From JAWAAW01 sp964353335 (GTDB taxonomy: Archaea; Nanobdellota; Nanobdellia; Woesearchaeales; ARS49): DNA of 64,000 nucleotides. Position numbers and translations under genes: made by a program. Numbering within the stretch: the first letter of the stretch is position 1; every line of letters begins with the position of its first letter. The notes below the pieces were generated by a model that saw nothing but the letters and a program-made list of their open reading frames with translations, did no database searches and was not told the DNA's origin. The DNA is taken from assembly GCA_964353335.1 (NCBI GenBank), contig CAYGVI010000003.1, positions 186,001-250,000 of the forward strand, given 5' to 3'. Of the stretch, positions 1 through 8,552 are shown one piece after another.

Positions 1-1
1 G

Positions 2-589
2 ATTGACTTTGTTGCGAGAGCGCCTGACGGAAAAGAAGTCGAGGAGCTCGCAAAGAAGGAAATCCACAAGGCACTGAGAAGCAGAATCACGATTGAGCAG
101 GCAAAGCTTGAATTGGCAGCGAACGACACTTCGCAGTCAATCAGGCGCCCGTTGATGCGCGAGACAACCAACCGCATCCAGCCGGCTCCTGTCAGGGTAA
201 TGCCCCAGCCAAGGCTTCAGCCATTGGTAAGGACTGTCTCTGCAGAGCCAGAGATTCGCAGGCCAGCGCCAATCGCTGCACCTATAACACAGGGCAAGCT
301 TAATCCTGAGGAAAAAAAGCGCTTTGGAAGCATGCTTGAGAACCTTATCGGCACACGCGGGGCATATCTTCTTGACAACAAGATGAATGTCCTTGGAAAA
401 GTGCCTTTCACAGAGCTTTCAAGCACTCTGAAGAGCCTCAACTCAGGCGTCTATGCTGTTGTCTTTGACGGCGCTGCTGACAAGGAAATCACAGACGTTG
501 CCGAAAAGGCAGGCGTCAGGCACGTTGTCGCAATGGACAGCAGGGTTAAGGATGCCACAGTGAACGTCGTTACAGCAGCAGAGCTGTAA
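2..589 (+). CDS. dnaG: DnaG-type primase, C-terminal part (5' end outside window)
   Basis: The reading frame is open from base 2, so the gene begins upstream of the window. The visible 195 residues match the C-terminal half of archaeal DnaG: a variable Pro/Arg-rich linker (roughly residues 45-95), then a conserved module with GTRGAYLLD, LGKVPFTEL and YAVVFDGAADKE, ending VRHVVAMDSR. In archaea DnaG is a Toprim protein associated with the exosome and with RNA synthesis; the Toprim domain itself lies outside the window. An AT-rich stretch follows the stop. Family recognition is by sequence memory of the C-terminal motifs. Confidence 0.85.
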   Translation: MDFVARAPDGKEVEELAKKEIHKALRSRITIEQAKLELAANDTSQSIRRPLMRETTNRIQPAPVRVMPQPRLQPLVRTVSAEPEIRRPAPIAAPITQGKLNPEEKKRFGSMLENLIGTRGAYLLDNKMNVLGKVPFTELSSTLKSLNSGVYAVVFDGAADKEITDVAEKAGVRHVVAMDSRVKDATVNVVTAAEL

Positions 590-674
590 GCGTTTTTTAT
601 TATTTTTTTATTTTTATTTAGCTGTCTATCTTGTAAATACATACATTTTTATTCTTGTTTGTTCCTCGCACAGT

Positions 675-1121
675 ATGCACCAATACAAAATTCTTGTAGG
701 AATAGACAATCCGCAGATTCTCTTCAATGGGAATGGAACAACACCAGAACTCAGGCCAGGCGTCAGAGGCGGGCTTGGGCTGATTAATTTGCAATTGCCC
801 TGCAAAGAATTCTCGATTAACTGGCAGGACAGGCAGCCTGCTGAGCTTCCTGTGCCAATTACTCCTGTCAAAAGTGCGCCTGAGTGCTATGGCATTGTTT
901 ACAGGATTAGCAACAGGGTGGAGGACATTGAATCAGCAATAAAAACCGCAGGAAATGTTGTGGGAATATTCATTGAAAGCCCGGAAAATAATTGCCTTGA
1001 AGCGATTGCGAACCTGCAGAAAAAATACCCACACCAGGTAAAGGCAGTAAGGGATTTTAACGATGCAGCAATAAAGCTTGTCTGCCATTACGAATACAAT
1101 AAAGGGCGCAGGCTAGCATAA
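675..1121 (+). CDS. hypothetical protein, 148 aa
   Basis: I do not recognise the family. The ATG at 675 lies about 25 nt after a TTTTTATT box (646-653), which supports a leaderless start. The protein is soluble with no membrane segment. Its second half (GNVVGIFIESPENN, LEAIANLQKKYPHQVKAVRDF) alternates strand and helix. It sits between dnaG and herA on the same strand with its own promoter-like box, so it need not share an operon with them. Confidence 0.6.
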   Translation: MHQYKILVGIDNPQILFNGNGTTPELRPGVRGGLGLINLQLPCKEFSINWQDRQPAELPVPITPVKSAPECYGIVYRISNRVEDIESAIKTAGNVVGIFIESPENNCLEAIANLQKKYPHQVKAVRDFNDAAIKLVCHYEYNKGRRLA

Positions 1122-1124
1122 ACC

Positions 1125-1133
1125 TTTTTATAC
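1125..1133 (+). promoter_or_regulatory. TATA-like box of herA
   Basis: TTTTTATAC lies 31-39 nt before the herA ATG at 1164, giving an expected transcription start near 1155 and a leader of only a few bases. The GAGG just before the ATG may still serve as a weak ribosome-binding site. Confidence 0.45.
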
Positions 1134-1163
1134 TCTTATTCCACAGTTCTTCCTGAAAAGAGG

Positions 1164-2504
1164 ATGGCATTCGAAATAATTCTTGGAAGAGAGGAATCTG
1201 AGAGGGAGAAGTTTGGCACTCTTGGCACTATTCTTATTGGAAAGCACTATGTCCAAATGGGCCAGACCACTGCGTTAGCACAGAATATCTACATGGACTT
1301 GAACCGCGCGCACGTTGTTTTTGTCTGCGGAAAAAGAGGAAGTGGAAAATCATACTGCCTTGGAGTCATAGCAGAGGGCATAGCAACACTGCCGGAAGAA
1401 TACCGCTCGCGATTAGCAGTTGTCCTTCTTGACACAATGGGAATTTACTGGACAATGAAGTACCCGAACCACAAGGACGAGAATTTGCTCCAGCAGTGGG
1501 GAATGGAAGGCAAGGGAATTCCTGTAAAAATCTTCACGCCGACAGGATTTTTCAAGAAATACAAGTCAGAGGGCATTCCAACAGACGTGCCTTTCTCAAT
1601 CAGGCCTTATGAATTGACTCCAGAAGACTGGAATCTGACTTTTGACATACACCCAGAGGACCCGCTGGCTATTTTCCTCGCGAAAATAGTTCTCACGCTG
1701 AAAAAAGACAGGGATGATTATGATATTGAGGACATAATCGCGGCAGTACAGGCAGACCCGCACGAGGAAGAGCACGTCAAGAACTCTGCCTTGAACAGGT
1801 TCAGGAGCGTTGAATCCTGGGGAGTGTTCAGCAGGGAGGCAACACCGCTGAAAGAGCTGATACAGGGCGGCCAAATCAGCATCCTTGACCTCAGCCCTTA
1901 TGCAGTGATGCCAAACGGCTGGAAGATAAAGCATTTGGTCATCGGGCTTGTTGCAGAAAGGCTGTTCATGGAGAGAATGACTGTGAGAAAGAATGAGGAA
2001 TTTCGGAGCATTCACTCTGCAATCCACTATTTGTTGTCTCAGGAAGAGGAGGAAGAGGCAAAGCTGAAGGGCAAAGAAATGCCCATTGTGTGGCTGATGA
2101 TTGACGAAGCCCACGAATTCCTGCCTGCTCAGGGCAAGACATCTGCAACAGACGCATTAATCACGTTATTACGAGAAGGGCGCCAGCCTGGAATTGCAAT
2201 GGTAATGGCAACCCAGCAGCCTGGAAAGATACACACAGACGCAATGACCCAGTCAGACATTGTATTGTCACACAGGCTGACAGCAAAAGTGGACACTGAC
2301 GCAATGGGAAGCATCATCCAGAGCTACCTGAGGGGCACGCTTGACAAGGAGCTCGCAGGGCTGCCAAGGGTGGCTGGCTCGTGCATAGCTGTTGACGACG
2401 TAAATGAGCGCATGTACCCGATGCAAATCCGCCCCAGGTTCTCCTGGCACGGCGGCGGTGCGCCCAAGATAGTTGAAGAAAAAAAGAAAGCGCTGGAATT
2501 CTGA
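1164..2504 (+). CDS. herA: HerA-family ATPase (DUF87)
   Basis: A 446-aa FtsK/HerA-type P-loop ATPase. The Walker A motif GKRGSGKS is at residues 56-63, Walker B with IDEAHEF is near 313, and a sensor-like VMATQQP is near 348. HerA forms a hexameric DNA pump that works with the NurA nuclease (plus Mre11-Rad50) in end resection. No NurA gene is present in the window. The protein has the usual beta-barrel-like start (IILGREESE) but is a little shorter than classical HerA, so a HerA-like relative is also possible. It converges on the next gene with a 1-nt gap. Confidence 0.85.
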   Translation: MAFEIILGREESEREKFGTLGTILIGKHYVQMGQTTALAQNIYMDLNRAHVVFVCGKRGSGKSYCLGVIAEGIATLPEEYRSRLAVVLLDTMGIYWTMKYPNHKDENLLQQWGMEGKGIPVKIFTPTGFFKKYKSEGIPTDVPFSIRPYELTPEDWNLTFDIHPEDPLAIFLAKIVLTLKKDRDDYDIEDIIAAVQADPHEEEHVKNSALNRFRSVESWGVFSREATPLKELIQGGQISILDLSPYAVMPNGWKIKHLVIGLVAERLFMERMTVRKNEEFRSIHSAIHYLLSQEEEEEAKLKGKEMPIVWLMIDEAHEFLPAQGKTSATDALITLLREGRQPGIAMVMATQQPGKIHTDAMTQSDIVLSHRLTAKVDTDAMGSIIQSYLRGTLDKELAGLPRVAGSCIAVDDVNERMYPMQIRPRFSWHGGGAPKIVEEKKKALEF

Positions 2505-2505
2505 T

Positions 2506-2952
2506 TCAGGAATAAAGGACGAAATGATTGTCCTTTTCATCAAGCTTGCGTATTAATGAGTCATAATAAGTGTTAAAGACACTGCGAACAAACATCTCTG
2601 CATCTCCGCCGAATAATTGCTCGACGTGAATCCCTGTCCTTTCGCCAATATCTTGTGTTTTCAGGTGATATTTAACATCAAGATTGGAATAAGTGGAGAG
2701 TATTAGCCCCTCCTTGTAAGCGCCGCTGTTCTTTACGTAAACAAAAGGGAAATTTTTTGAGGCTGCATCAAAACCTTTTGGAACCCACAGTTTCTTTCGC
2801 CCCAAAACAAACATTTTTCCAATCTTTGAAAGAAACCCCGGATCGCTCAGCACGCCTGTCAGAGTATCGTCAACATCGGCAGACAAATTAACCTTGCAAG
2901 CCGCTGTTAATCTTTCTTTATCAGACTGCCTTATCCACAGTTGCAGTGTCAT
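2506..2952 (-). CDS. hypothetical protein, 148 aa
   Basis: No family recognised. It has an ATG start, is soluble, and contains mixed alpha/beta segments, including LSADVDDTLTGVLSDPGF and KFPFVYVKN-like stretches. It runs convergently against herA with one base between the stops, which supports it as a real gene filling the interval rather than a chance frame. Confidence 0.55.
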   Translation of the reverse strand: MTLQLWIRQSDKERLTAACKVNLSADVDDTLTGVLSDPGFLSKIGKMFVLGRKKLWVPKGFDAASKNFPFVYVKNSGAYKEGLILSTYSNLDVKYHLKTQDIGERTGIHVEQLFGGDAEMFVRSVFNTYYDSLIRKLDEKDNHFVLYS

Positions 2953-3030
2953 GGGAATAATGCAAAAGGGATGCTTATAAAACTAAGGATTTGAAAAAGA
3001 AAGAATTATAAAAAAATAAAAAAATCCGCC

Positions 3031-3777
3031 TTAGATTGCAGGCGGTGTGACTTCCTGGTCTGTCAGTGTGTTGAAAAACACGTCATTGAACTTGTAGTTC
3101 AACTCCTGCCCTGACGATGGCACAATCCGGACTGCCCTTGGGACTCCGTATGTGTCATCAATCCACATCTGGATGAGCTTTCCGCCTTCTTCATACTCAA
3201 TCTTGGTTGTAGTCCGCTGGTCAAACACTTCAGGACCGATTATTGTCGCGGTTGCAGGCACTGTCTTCACCCATTCATACGGCGTCTTGAACCTGTACTG
3301 GTCATAATTCAGGTTTGTCCATTCCTTCTTCCTGTTGTCGCCCTGTGGCCAGACGCAGCGCCTGTTGCTTTCACACCTGCCAACTATGCTCTTTGTGGCC
3401 GTGTCAAGGTATACTGTGTCAAAGTATGTGTCAGCAAGATACGGGTCATACTCATAGAGCTGTATCTTCATCTTGCTTCCCTTAACAAAGACTGTGTCTG
3501 GCTGCTGCTTTATTGGAATAACAAAGTCAAGGTACTTGTAGCTCTTCACTTTTTGGTCTGCCTTGCTCAAAAGTGCCTGCATTTGCTTTGACACGGCAGG
3601 AACAGGCTTCACAACGACAGGTGTCGGTCCTGGCACAGCTGGAGCCGCAGGCTGTGCAGCCGGTGCCGCAGGCTGTGCAGCAGGAGCTGCAGGTGCAGCT
3701 GGTGCCGCAGGCTGTGCAGGCGCACACGAAATTAGCATTAATACCAAAAATGCCGCGATTATCGCAGTATATTTCAT
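3031..3777 (-). CDS. predicted lipoprotein with Ala/Pro linker
   Basis: Starting at the ATG at 3777, the 248-aa protein opens with a signal peptide (MKYTAIIAAFLVLMLIS) ending in a lipobox, so Cys18 would become the lipid-modified N-terminus. A low-complexity Ala/Pro/Gln linker follows (about residues 19-55) and then a globular extracellular domain of about 190 residues, including a QVFVKG-like strand pattern and two Cys in CESNRRCVW. The linker arises from imperfect DNA repeats at 3601-3725. Such surface lipoproteins are common in archaea; the role is unknown. A start five codons earlier (3792) is open, but it would put charged and acidic residues ahead of the signal. Confidence 0.7.
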   Translation of the reverse strand: MKYTAIIAAFLVLMLISCAPAQPAAPAAPAAPAAQPAAPAAQPAAPAVPGPTPVVVKPVPAVSKQMQALLSKADQKVKSYKYLDFVIPIKQQPDTVFVKGSKMKIQLYEYDPYLADTYFDTVYLDTATKSIVGRCESNRRCVWPQGDNRKKEWTNLNYDQYRFKTPYEWVKTVPATATIIGPEVFDQRTTTKIEYEEGGKLIQMWIDDTYGVPRAVRIVPSSGQELNYKFNDVFFNTLTDQEVTPPAI

Positions 3778-3797
3778 TTCAATCCCCCACAATTTTG

Positions 3798-4070
3798 TTA
3801 TTTGACTGGTTTAACAGCAAGCTGCGCGTCAGGCGACGCGCGGCCCATTGAAATTACTGAAGCGAAAAACATGCACAAAAACACGACAGCAAATGCAACC
3901 CCTATTTTCAGGGAGAATTTCGTTGCCACGTAAAGCAGTGACACGAAAAATCCAATTATGCTTGTGACCATAAAACCTGTTGTGAGCGGAGTCCATCTCT
4001 TCGAGCCTGATGGGTCTCCAATAACATCCCTTCTCACATTGCCGTGCTTGTGGCCACGCCCTTTTGCCAT
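3798..4070 (-). CDS. small two-TM membrane protein, 90 aa
   Basis: I chose the ATG at 4070, preceded by a GGGG purine run, because the upstream 14 codons overlap the next gene's stop. It has a basic N-terminus (MAKGRGHKHGNVRRDV) and then two hydrophobic segments (about 30-52 and 55-75). The basic N-terminus probably stays in the cytoplasm. Family not recognised. It lies between trpS and the lipoprotein on the same strand. Confidence 0.55.
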   Translation of the reverse strand: MAKGRGHKHGNVRRDVIGDPSGSKRWTPLTTGFMVTSIIGFFVSLLYVATKFSLKIGVAFAVVFLCMFFASVISMGRASPDAQLAVKPVK

Positions 4071-4111
4071 GTGTTCCCCCGTGATTATCTCGCTATATAA
4101 ATGTTTCTGCA

Positions 4112-5203
4112 CTAATTGAACTTCATGAAATTGATGCTGTGGACCTGCGCGCGGGCTTTCTCAAGCTTTTTCATGAAGTCTTCCATGAAAGCAGTCATTT
4201 TTTCGCAAGCGATTTGTTTCAGCTCACCAGAAAGCATCTGCCCTTTCTTGTACTGCTGGTAAATCATGTCAAGCTTGTTGTCGTTTTCTATCAAATGCAT
4301 CTTCAAAAGCTCAAAGACCATGTCTTTCTCAACCTCTGCGCCAAGCCTTCTCTGCTCTTCTGCTGTCTTCCTTCCGCCAGTAACTGCCTTTTGGATTTTC
4401 CTGCACGCCTCCTTGATGTCTTCAGGCAGTTCGATGTTGCCTCCGGGTTTGCTCTTGCTCATTTTAATGTCTCCGTCAAGCGAAGGCATGAACTTGTGGT
4501 AGATTCCCGCAGGCGGGAAAAAGTTGTGCACGCTCTTTGTCCTCGCAACAACATCCCTTGTCAGCCTTATGTGCGGGTCCTGGTCAATTCCAACAGGAAT
4601 TACGCCAGGCATTGGCTCCTCAAGCTGTGGGAAAAGTATGTCTCCGACCTGGGTTACTGCGCCCATTATCCTGCTTGGGTCAGCGCTGCCATAAACCGCC
4701 TTGAATTCATTGAGTGTGATGTGCTTTGCAGCCTCATACGCAAGGTGGATAACATCCTTGTTCTCGCTCTGGAAGTAGAAATTTGTCTTTTTTGGGTCAA
4801 GCCCGAGCGCGATGTATGCCGGAATGTGAAAATCCAAAGCGCGCTGCCTTGCTGTTTCAAGCGATACGCCGCGGGTTGTGGACGCCTCAAGGTCTGCGAC
4901 AAGGACATATGTCTTTGCGCCATGCTCCTGAAAATACTGCATTTGCTCGACAACCATCTTGTTGCCAAAGTGAATCCTGTCAGCGGTTGGCATGATTCCA
5001 GTAAGTGCATAATACGGCTTTTTTTTCTTTATGCAGTCTGAAATCACCTTCTGGTCCCTTGCAGCGAAAACTACATTCCTGCGCATCAGCCTGTTCGGCT
5101 CAGGGAACAATGAGGGGTCAAATACCTCAAGCCCGAACTGCTTTATCAGCTTTTCATAGTCCGCGTGGAGCTCTGCGCCCCATGGGTCAATTATCAGCGC
5201 CAT
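4112..5203 (-). CDS. trpS: tryptophanyl-tRNA synthetase
   Basis: Class I synthetase that charges tRNA-Trp. It has a HIGH-like motif ADRIHFGN (residues 74-81), the TrpRS signature GIDQDPHIRLTRD (205-217) and KMSKS (247-251). The archaeal/eukaryotic type is indicated by the N-terminal extension before the Rossmann fold and by IDQDP. I chose ATG 5203 (MALIIDPWG); a TTG three codons upstream is also open. The length of 363 aa is normal to slightly short for archaeal TrpRS. Confidence 0.93.
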   Translation of the reverse strand: MALIIDPWGAELHADYEKLIKQFGLEVFDPSLFPEPNRLMRRNVVFAARDQKVISDCIKKKKPYYALTGIMPTADRIHFGNKMVVEQMQYFQEHGAKTYVLVADLEASTTRGVSLETARQRALDFHIPAYIALGLDPKKTNFYFQSENKDVIHLAYEAAKHITLNEFKAVYGSADPSRIMGAVTQVGDILFPQLEEPMPGVIPVGIDQDPHIRLTRDVVARTKSVHNFFPPAGIYHKFMPSLDGDIKMSKSKPGGNIELPEDIKEACRKIQKAVTGGRKTAEEQRRLGAEVEKDMVFELLKMHLIENDNKLDMIYQQYKKGQMLSGELKQIACEKMTAFMEDFMKKLEKARAQVHSINFMKFN

Positions 5204-5252
5204 GCTCGGCAAGGGGACTATTAGGGTATAAAAATCTTCCCAGAAGTGCCTG

Positions 5253-5306
5253 TGTTAACCTATTTAACAAAGGAGACCATTCTACAATATGTTAACCTAT
5301 TTAACA
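5253..5306. repeat. two copies of a 17-bp near-palindrome
   Basis: TGTTAACCTATTTAACA occurs exactly at 5253-5269 and 5290-5306, between the divergent trpS and presenilin-like genes. A third exact copy in reverse orientation lies at 48653-48669 across the stop codon of the primase gene. The TGTTAA/TTAACA ends are inverted repeats, as in a dimeric operator or recombinase site. Confidence 0.7.
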
Positions 5307-5360
5307 AATAAGCTCAATTCTCAGGGATAGCAAAATGATGGAATTTGCCCCGAACGCAGG

Positions 5361-5370
5361 GTTTATATAC
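5361..5370 (+). promoter_or_regulatory. TATA-like box of the presenilin-type protease gene
   Basis: GTTTATATAC is centred about 27 nt before the ATG at 5393, which predicts a leaderless or nearly leaderless mRNA. Confidence 0.5.
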
Positions 5371-5392
5371 GCTTTACTCGCAGCAACAGCCA

Positions 5393-6265
5393 ATGAAACA
5401 CAACTGGACAATCACTATCCTGCTTGTCGGGCTTTTCCTTCTCGCACAGGTTATCGGGCTGTTGATTATCAGCAATTACATTGATGTCCAGAAGACAGCT
5501 GAGACAGGCAAGGTTGAATGGAAAGCATTGCCTGCTGTGGGCGGAATCGGAATGGAGCGCCCTGAAGCTCCGCCTTTAATCTCTGTGATTTACATTGCAG
5601 TTGCCTTGATTATCGGCACTGTCCTTATCCTGCTGATAATCAGGTGGCAGAAAGTGATGCTCTGGAAGCTGTGGTTCTGGCTTGCGGTTGTGCTCTGTTT
5701 GCACATTGCGTTCGCTGCTTTCATGAAGAGCAGCTATGCGCTTTTGCTCGCGCTGATTCTCGGCACCTGGAAAATTTTCAGGCCTGGCATTCTCGTGCAC
5801 AATCTCACAGAGCTTTTCATTTACGGCGGGCTTGCGGTCATCTTTGTTCCTTTGCTCACACCCATTGCGGCCATTGTCCTGCTTTTGCTCATCTCTGTTT
5901 ATGACATGTATGCTGTCTGGAAGTCAAAGCACATGGCAAACATGGCGCAGTTCCAGGCAAAGAGCGGGATTTTCGCAGGATTGCTGCTGCCGTATGCGCC
6001 GAAGAAAATAATCTTCAAGGCGCCAAAAAAGCCAGGGCTGATAAGGACTGCAATACTCGGCGGCGGCGACATCGGCTTCCCGCTTATCTTTGCCGGCGTT
6101 GTCATGAAAACATCTGGCTTGCGCTCATCTGCAGTTGTTGCGCTTGGTGCGTCTCTGGCACTGTTCGCATTGCTTTATTACGGCCAGAGAAAGAGGTTTT
6201 ATCCTGCAATGCCTTTCCTTACTGCAGGGTGCCTTATTGGGTACGGTCTTCTTTTCCTGTTTTGA
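5393..6265 (+). CDS. presenilin/SPP-type intramembrane aspartyl protease (A22)
   Basis: A 290-aa polytopic membrane protein with all three A22 hallmarks: YD at residues 170-171 in a membrane helix (LLLISVYDMYAVW), GGGD at 223-226 (GxGD motif) in the next helix, and PAMP at 271-274 in place of the PAL motif. Archaeal homologues (the PSH/MCMJR1 type) cleave substrates within the membrane. About eight to nine hydrophobic segments are visible. I chose the start from the TATA spacing and the hydrophobic onset (MKHNWTITILLV). The 3' end overlaps the convergent MBL gene by 32 bp. Confidence 0.85.
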   Translation: MKHNWTITILLVGLFLLAQVIGLLIISNYIDVQKTAETGKVEWKALPAVGGIGMERPEAPPLISVIYIAVALIIGTVLILLIIRWQKVMLWKLWFWLAVVLCLHIAFAAFMKSSYALLLALILGTWKIFRPGILVHNLTELFIYGGLAVIFVPLLTPIAAIVLLLLISVYDMYAVWKSKHMANMAQFQAKSGIFAGLLLPYAPKKIIFKAPKKPGLIRTAILGGGDIGFPLIFAGVVMKTSGLRSSAVVALGASLALFALLYYGQRKRFYPAMPFLTAGCLIGYGLLFLF

Positions 6266-7070
6266 AAAGGTTCAGGGTTTTCTGCCTTAGTTCTGCTGAG
6301 TAAGAGATAGGGTCAACAATCATTCCGTCTTCTGCTGATATCACCTGCACCCCTGACTGCAGTTTTATGTCCCTTGTTTCGTACATTGGCTTTGCGTCAA
6401 GCATTTTCTGCGAGAAATGGGTTAAAATGCACAGCTTGGGATTTGTCTTTTTGAGGATTTTCACAACGTCTGCCGAGCAAAGCCCTGGTTCCTTGCTTTT
6501 TCCCGGGTGCTGGCAGTTAAGCACGAGTATGTCAGCGCCTTCATACTGCTCTGCGATCTCAGGGCTGTATGATGTGTCTCCGCTGTAAGCCAGGACAAAG
6601 TCAGGTGTGAAAATCTTAAATCCGAGCGAGTGGAGGTCAGAGTGCTTTGCCACGAGCGGGTGCACTTCAATATTTTCCATTGCTATCTTCTTGTTTGGCT
6701 GTGCGACAATGATTTTTTCCACGTGGTTTGCAAAGTGCGTGTGCAGCACTGGCTTGATGTGCTCTGTGCCTTGTATGACGCTCTCTGGTGCAATAAGGAC
6801 TCCGTGGCTGTCAAGGCCGTTCAATGTCATCGCGTGAATCAGGGCATTAAGGTCATTGCAGTGGTTCAGGTGCGCGTGTGAGACCAGGATTGCAGAGTGG
6901 CCGCGCACATTGATTCCGCAAAGCGCTGCATTTGTCAAGGCTCCTGGTCCTGGGTCAATGTGGAGCTGAAGCTCTCCGACCTGCACGATAAACCCTCCTG
7001 AGCTTCTTGACTGCTTGCTGACTACGCCGAGGTTCCCCGCAGTCCCCAAGAACACAAGCCGTGAAGGCAT
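6234..7070 (-). CDS. MBL-fold metallo-hydrolase with altered metal motif
   Basis: A 278-aa metallo-beta-lactamase-fold protein: LVFLGTAGN at the start, SHAHLNHCND at residues 64-73, a YSGDTSY turn and a late LTHFSQ. The family motif is HxHxDH; here the Asp is Asn (H65-A-H67-L-N69-H70), with Asp73 retained. It resembles the RNase Z-like and phosphodiesterase branch, where the Asp contributes to the second metal site. The substrate is unknown; RNA or a small phosphodiester is plausible. Confidence 0.75.
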   Translation of the reverse strand: MPSRLVFLGTAGNLGVVSKQSRSSGGFIVQVGELQLHIDPGPGALTNAALCGINVRGHSAILVSHAHLNHCNDLNALIHAMTLNGLDSHGVLIAPESVIQGTEHIKPVLHTHFANHVEKIIVAQPNKKIAMENIEVHPLVAKHSDLHSLGFKIFTPDFVLAYSGDTSYSPEIAEQYEGADILVLNCQHPGKSKEPGLCSADVVKILKKTNPKLCILTHFSQKMLDAKPMYETRDIKLQSGVQVISAEDGMIVDPISYSAELRQKTLNLFKTGKEDRTQ

Positions 7071-7123
7071 GACATACTAATCATTCACTGTTTTAATAAA
7101 GATTTCGAGACTGCAGAAGCATT

Positions 7124-8179
7124 TCAGAATTTCGGCAGGTAGGTCGGCGGCAAAAGTATGCCCTCCTCAACCATTCCTATCTGTTCAAGCCCGATTTTTC
7201 CTGCATACAGTGGAGTTATGTCCTTTCCTTTTGCAATGAATTCCTCAAGCGCGAGCTTTCCTTCAAGGTAAACGTGGTCTTTGATAAATCCGCCTGCTGC
7301 AGAAGTGTCTTTTAATCCGCGCTTCACCCTCACTGTCATTTCAAATGCCTCTTTTGGAGGGAAAAACTTGCATAATTCATTGAAAACATCCCTGAAGCTG
7401 CCTTTCAAAGCTGTTGAGTCAGCAATAACCCTTCCTGCAAACCTCCTAAGCCTGATGTTTGTGAGACAGCCTGCTTTTTTCTCGTGCAGTGCAGCCAGCC
7501 CCTCTTCTGTTAAAAGGTATCCCGGGATTGCGTCTGTGGAAAAAATCTCATAGTGCTGCCTGTAGCCGTTCATTGACCTTAATACGTGCACACCGATTTC
7601 GTGCGCAAGTATGCATTTCACTCCTTTTGCTGAGAATTTTGCAGTATCCCTTATCACTATTGTTCTTTTGCTCGGGCTTACTGCGACTCTTGCGACAGAG
7701 GGCTTTATCCTGATGTGCCATCCTGTGAATCCGTGCTGCAATAATGCCTTTTCAATCTCTGCTTTCATGTATGTTGCTGCGTAAGGCTTTGTCGGAACAG
7801 GCTCCCTTGACGTCTTCTCAAGTATTGCATATGCCTTGTGCACCAATTCCCTTGATGGAGTGCCGTAAAGCTGTGTGTCTGTGAAATCCTCTTTGCCGAT
7901 TTTTTCCAGAACTTTCACTGACAGCAGCAGCCTTTCCTTCACATCCCTGAACAATTGCCCAAGAGGTGTTTTGTCAACAACATTTATCGCGCTGAGCCTT
8001 GTCCTCAATGCATCTGCCCTTGTGAAGTTGCGGTAAGTGAACTTTGGCTCGTAATTTGCAGAAGCGAAGAACGCCCTTGCCTCGTCCTGCAGGTTTGTTG
8101 GCGTGAGAAAAGCCAAAAGGTGCGATGCCCTGCTTGCCTCTGAAAGCGCCCTGTCAGCAACGTTAAGGGGAGTGGCCAT
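7124..8179 (-). CDS. DUF1704 family metallopeptidase-like protein
   Basis: A 351-aa protein with the zincin motif HEIGVH (193-198) followed by the family signature TEEGLAALHE (EEGLA 225-229; the bacterial relatives carry QEGLA). This places it in DUF1704, related to the MATCAP tyrosine carboxypeptidases. His193 and His197-equivalent positions plus the later Glu fit a gluzincin site. The substrate in archaea is unknown. The ATG at 8179 is supported by the nearby AT-rich promoter region shared divergently with the SRP RNA gene. Confidence 0.8.
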   Translation of the reverse strand: MATPLNVADRALSEASRASHLLAFLTPTNLQDEARAFFASANYEPKFTYRNFTRADALRTRLSAINVVDKTPLGQLFRDVKERLLLSVKVLEKIGKEDFTDTQLYGTPSRELVHKAYAILEKTSREPVPTKPYAATYMKAEIEKALLQHGFTGWHIRIKPSVARVAVSPSKRTIVIRDTAKFSAKGVKCILAHEIGVHVLRSMNGYRQHYEIFSTDAIPGYLLTEEGLAALHEKKAGCLTNIRLRRFAGRVIADSTALKGSFRDVFNELCKFFPPKEAFEMTVRVKRGLKDTSAAGGFIKDHVYLEGKLALEEFIAKGKDITPLYAGKIGLEQIGMVEEGILLPPTYLPKF

Positions 8180-8201
8180 AATGTACTGCTAAACCATTAG
8201 A

Positions 8202-8209
8202 TTTAAAAA
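8202..8209 (+). promoter_or_regulatory. TATA-like box of SRP RNA gene
   Basis: TTTAAAAA lies 22-29 bp before the predicted 5' end of the SRP RNA. Confidence 0.5.
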
Positions 8210-8230
8210 CATTCTCTCAATGGTGTTTGT

Positions 8231-8509
8231 TGGGCGGGCTCTTCCGGGAGGTTAGCCGTCTCCTGTCACTTCAAATCGGCTTCATGGTTGGGAGAAGCAG
8301 TCCGAGCGACCCAGTTGAGAGTAATCGGTCTTGTGCCGGACGTTGACATTCTGTCCTGCAGGGTTGCTCTTGTAGGAACCGCTTCAGGGCCGGAAGGCAG
8401 CAGAGCTAACTGTAAGAGTGAATGCTTGCGGGGGTGCGGAATTGAGGATGGCATGAGGTCAAACCGGCTATTCTTTTCTGGCTCCACCGGTCTGCGTGTC
8501 CGCCCGCTT
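8231..8509 (+). ncRNA. ffs: SRP RNA (7S RNA)
   Basis: The 5' end GGGCGGGC pairs with the 3' end GTCCGCCCGC, closing helix 1 as in archaeal SRP RNA. The Alu part shows the expected GGGAGGTTAGCCGTCTCCTG arrangement. The S domain contains GGGCCGGAAGGCAGCAG (about 8391-8404), the helix 8 motif that binds SRP54, with its asymmetric loop. Length of about 280 nt fits archaeal 7S RNA. A T-run (CTTTTCTT) follows the end. Boundaries are approximate by a few bases. Confidence 0.93.
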
Positions 8510-8552
8510 TTCTTAACGAAGCTTTTTATTGAGCCGGCTGGTTTTGTTCAGT

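Noticed and set aside
3601..3725. Tandem repeat or CRISPR-like array
   Set aside because: The repeats simply encode the Ala/Pro/Gln linker of the lipoprotein; units are imperfect and lack spacers. No CRISPR array was seen anywhere in the window.
4139..5041. 300-aa open frame on + strand opposite trpS
   Set aside because: It is fully antisense to a confidently identified TrpRS, has no start signals, and its composition follows the complement of the synthetase.
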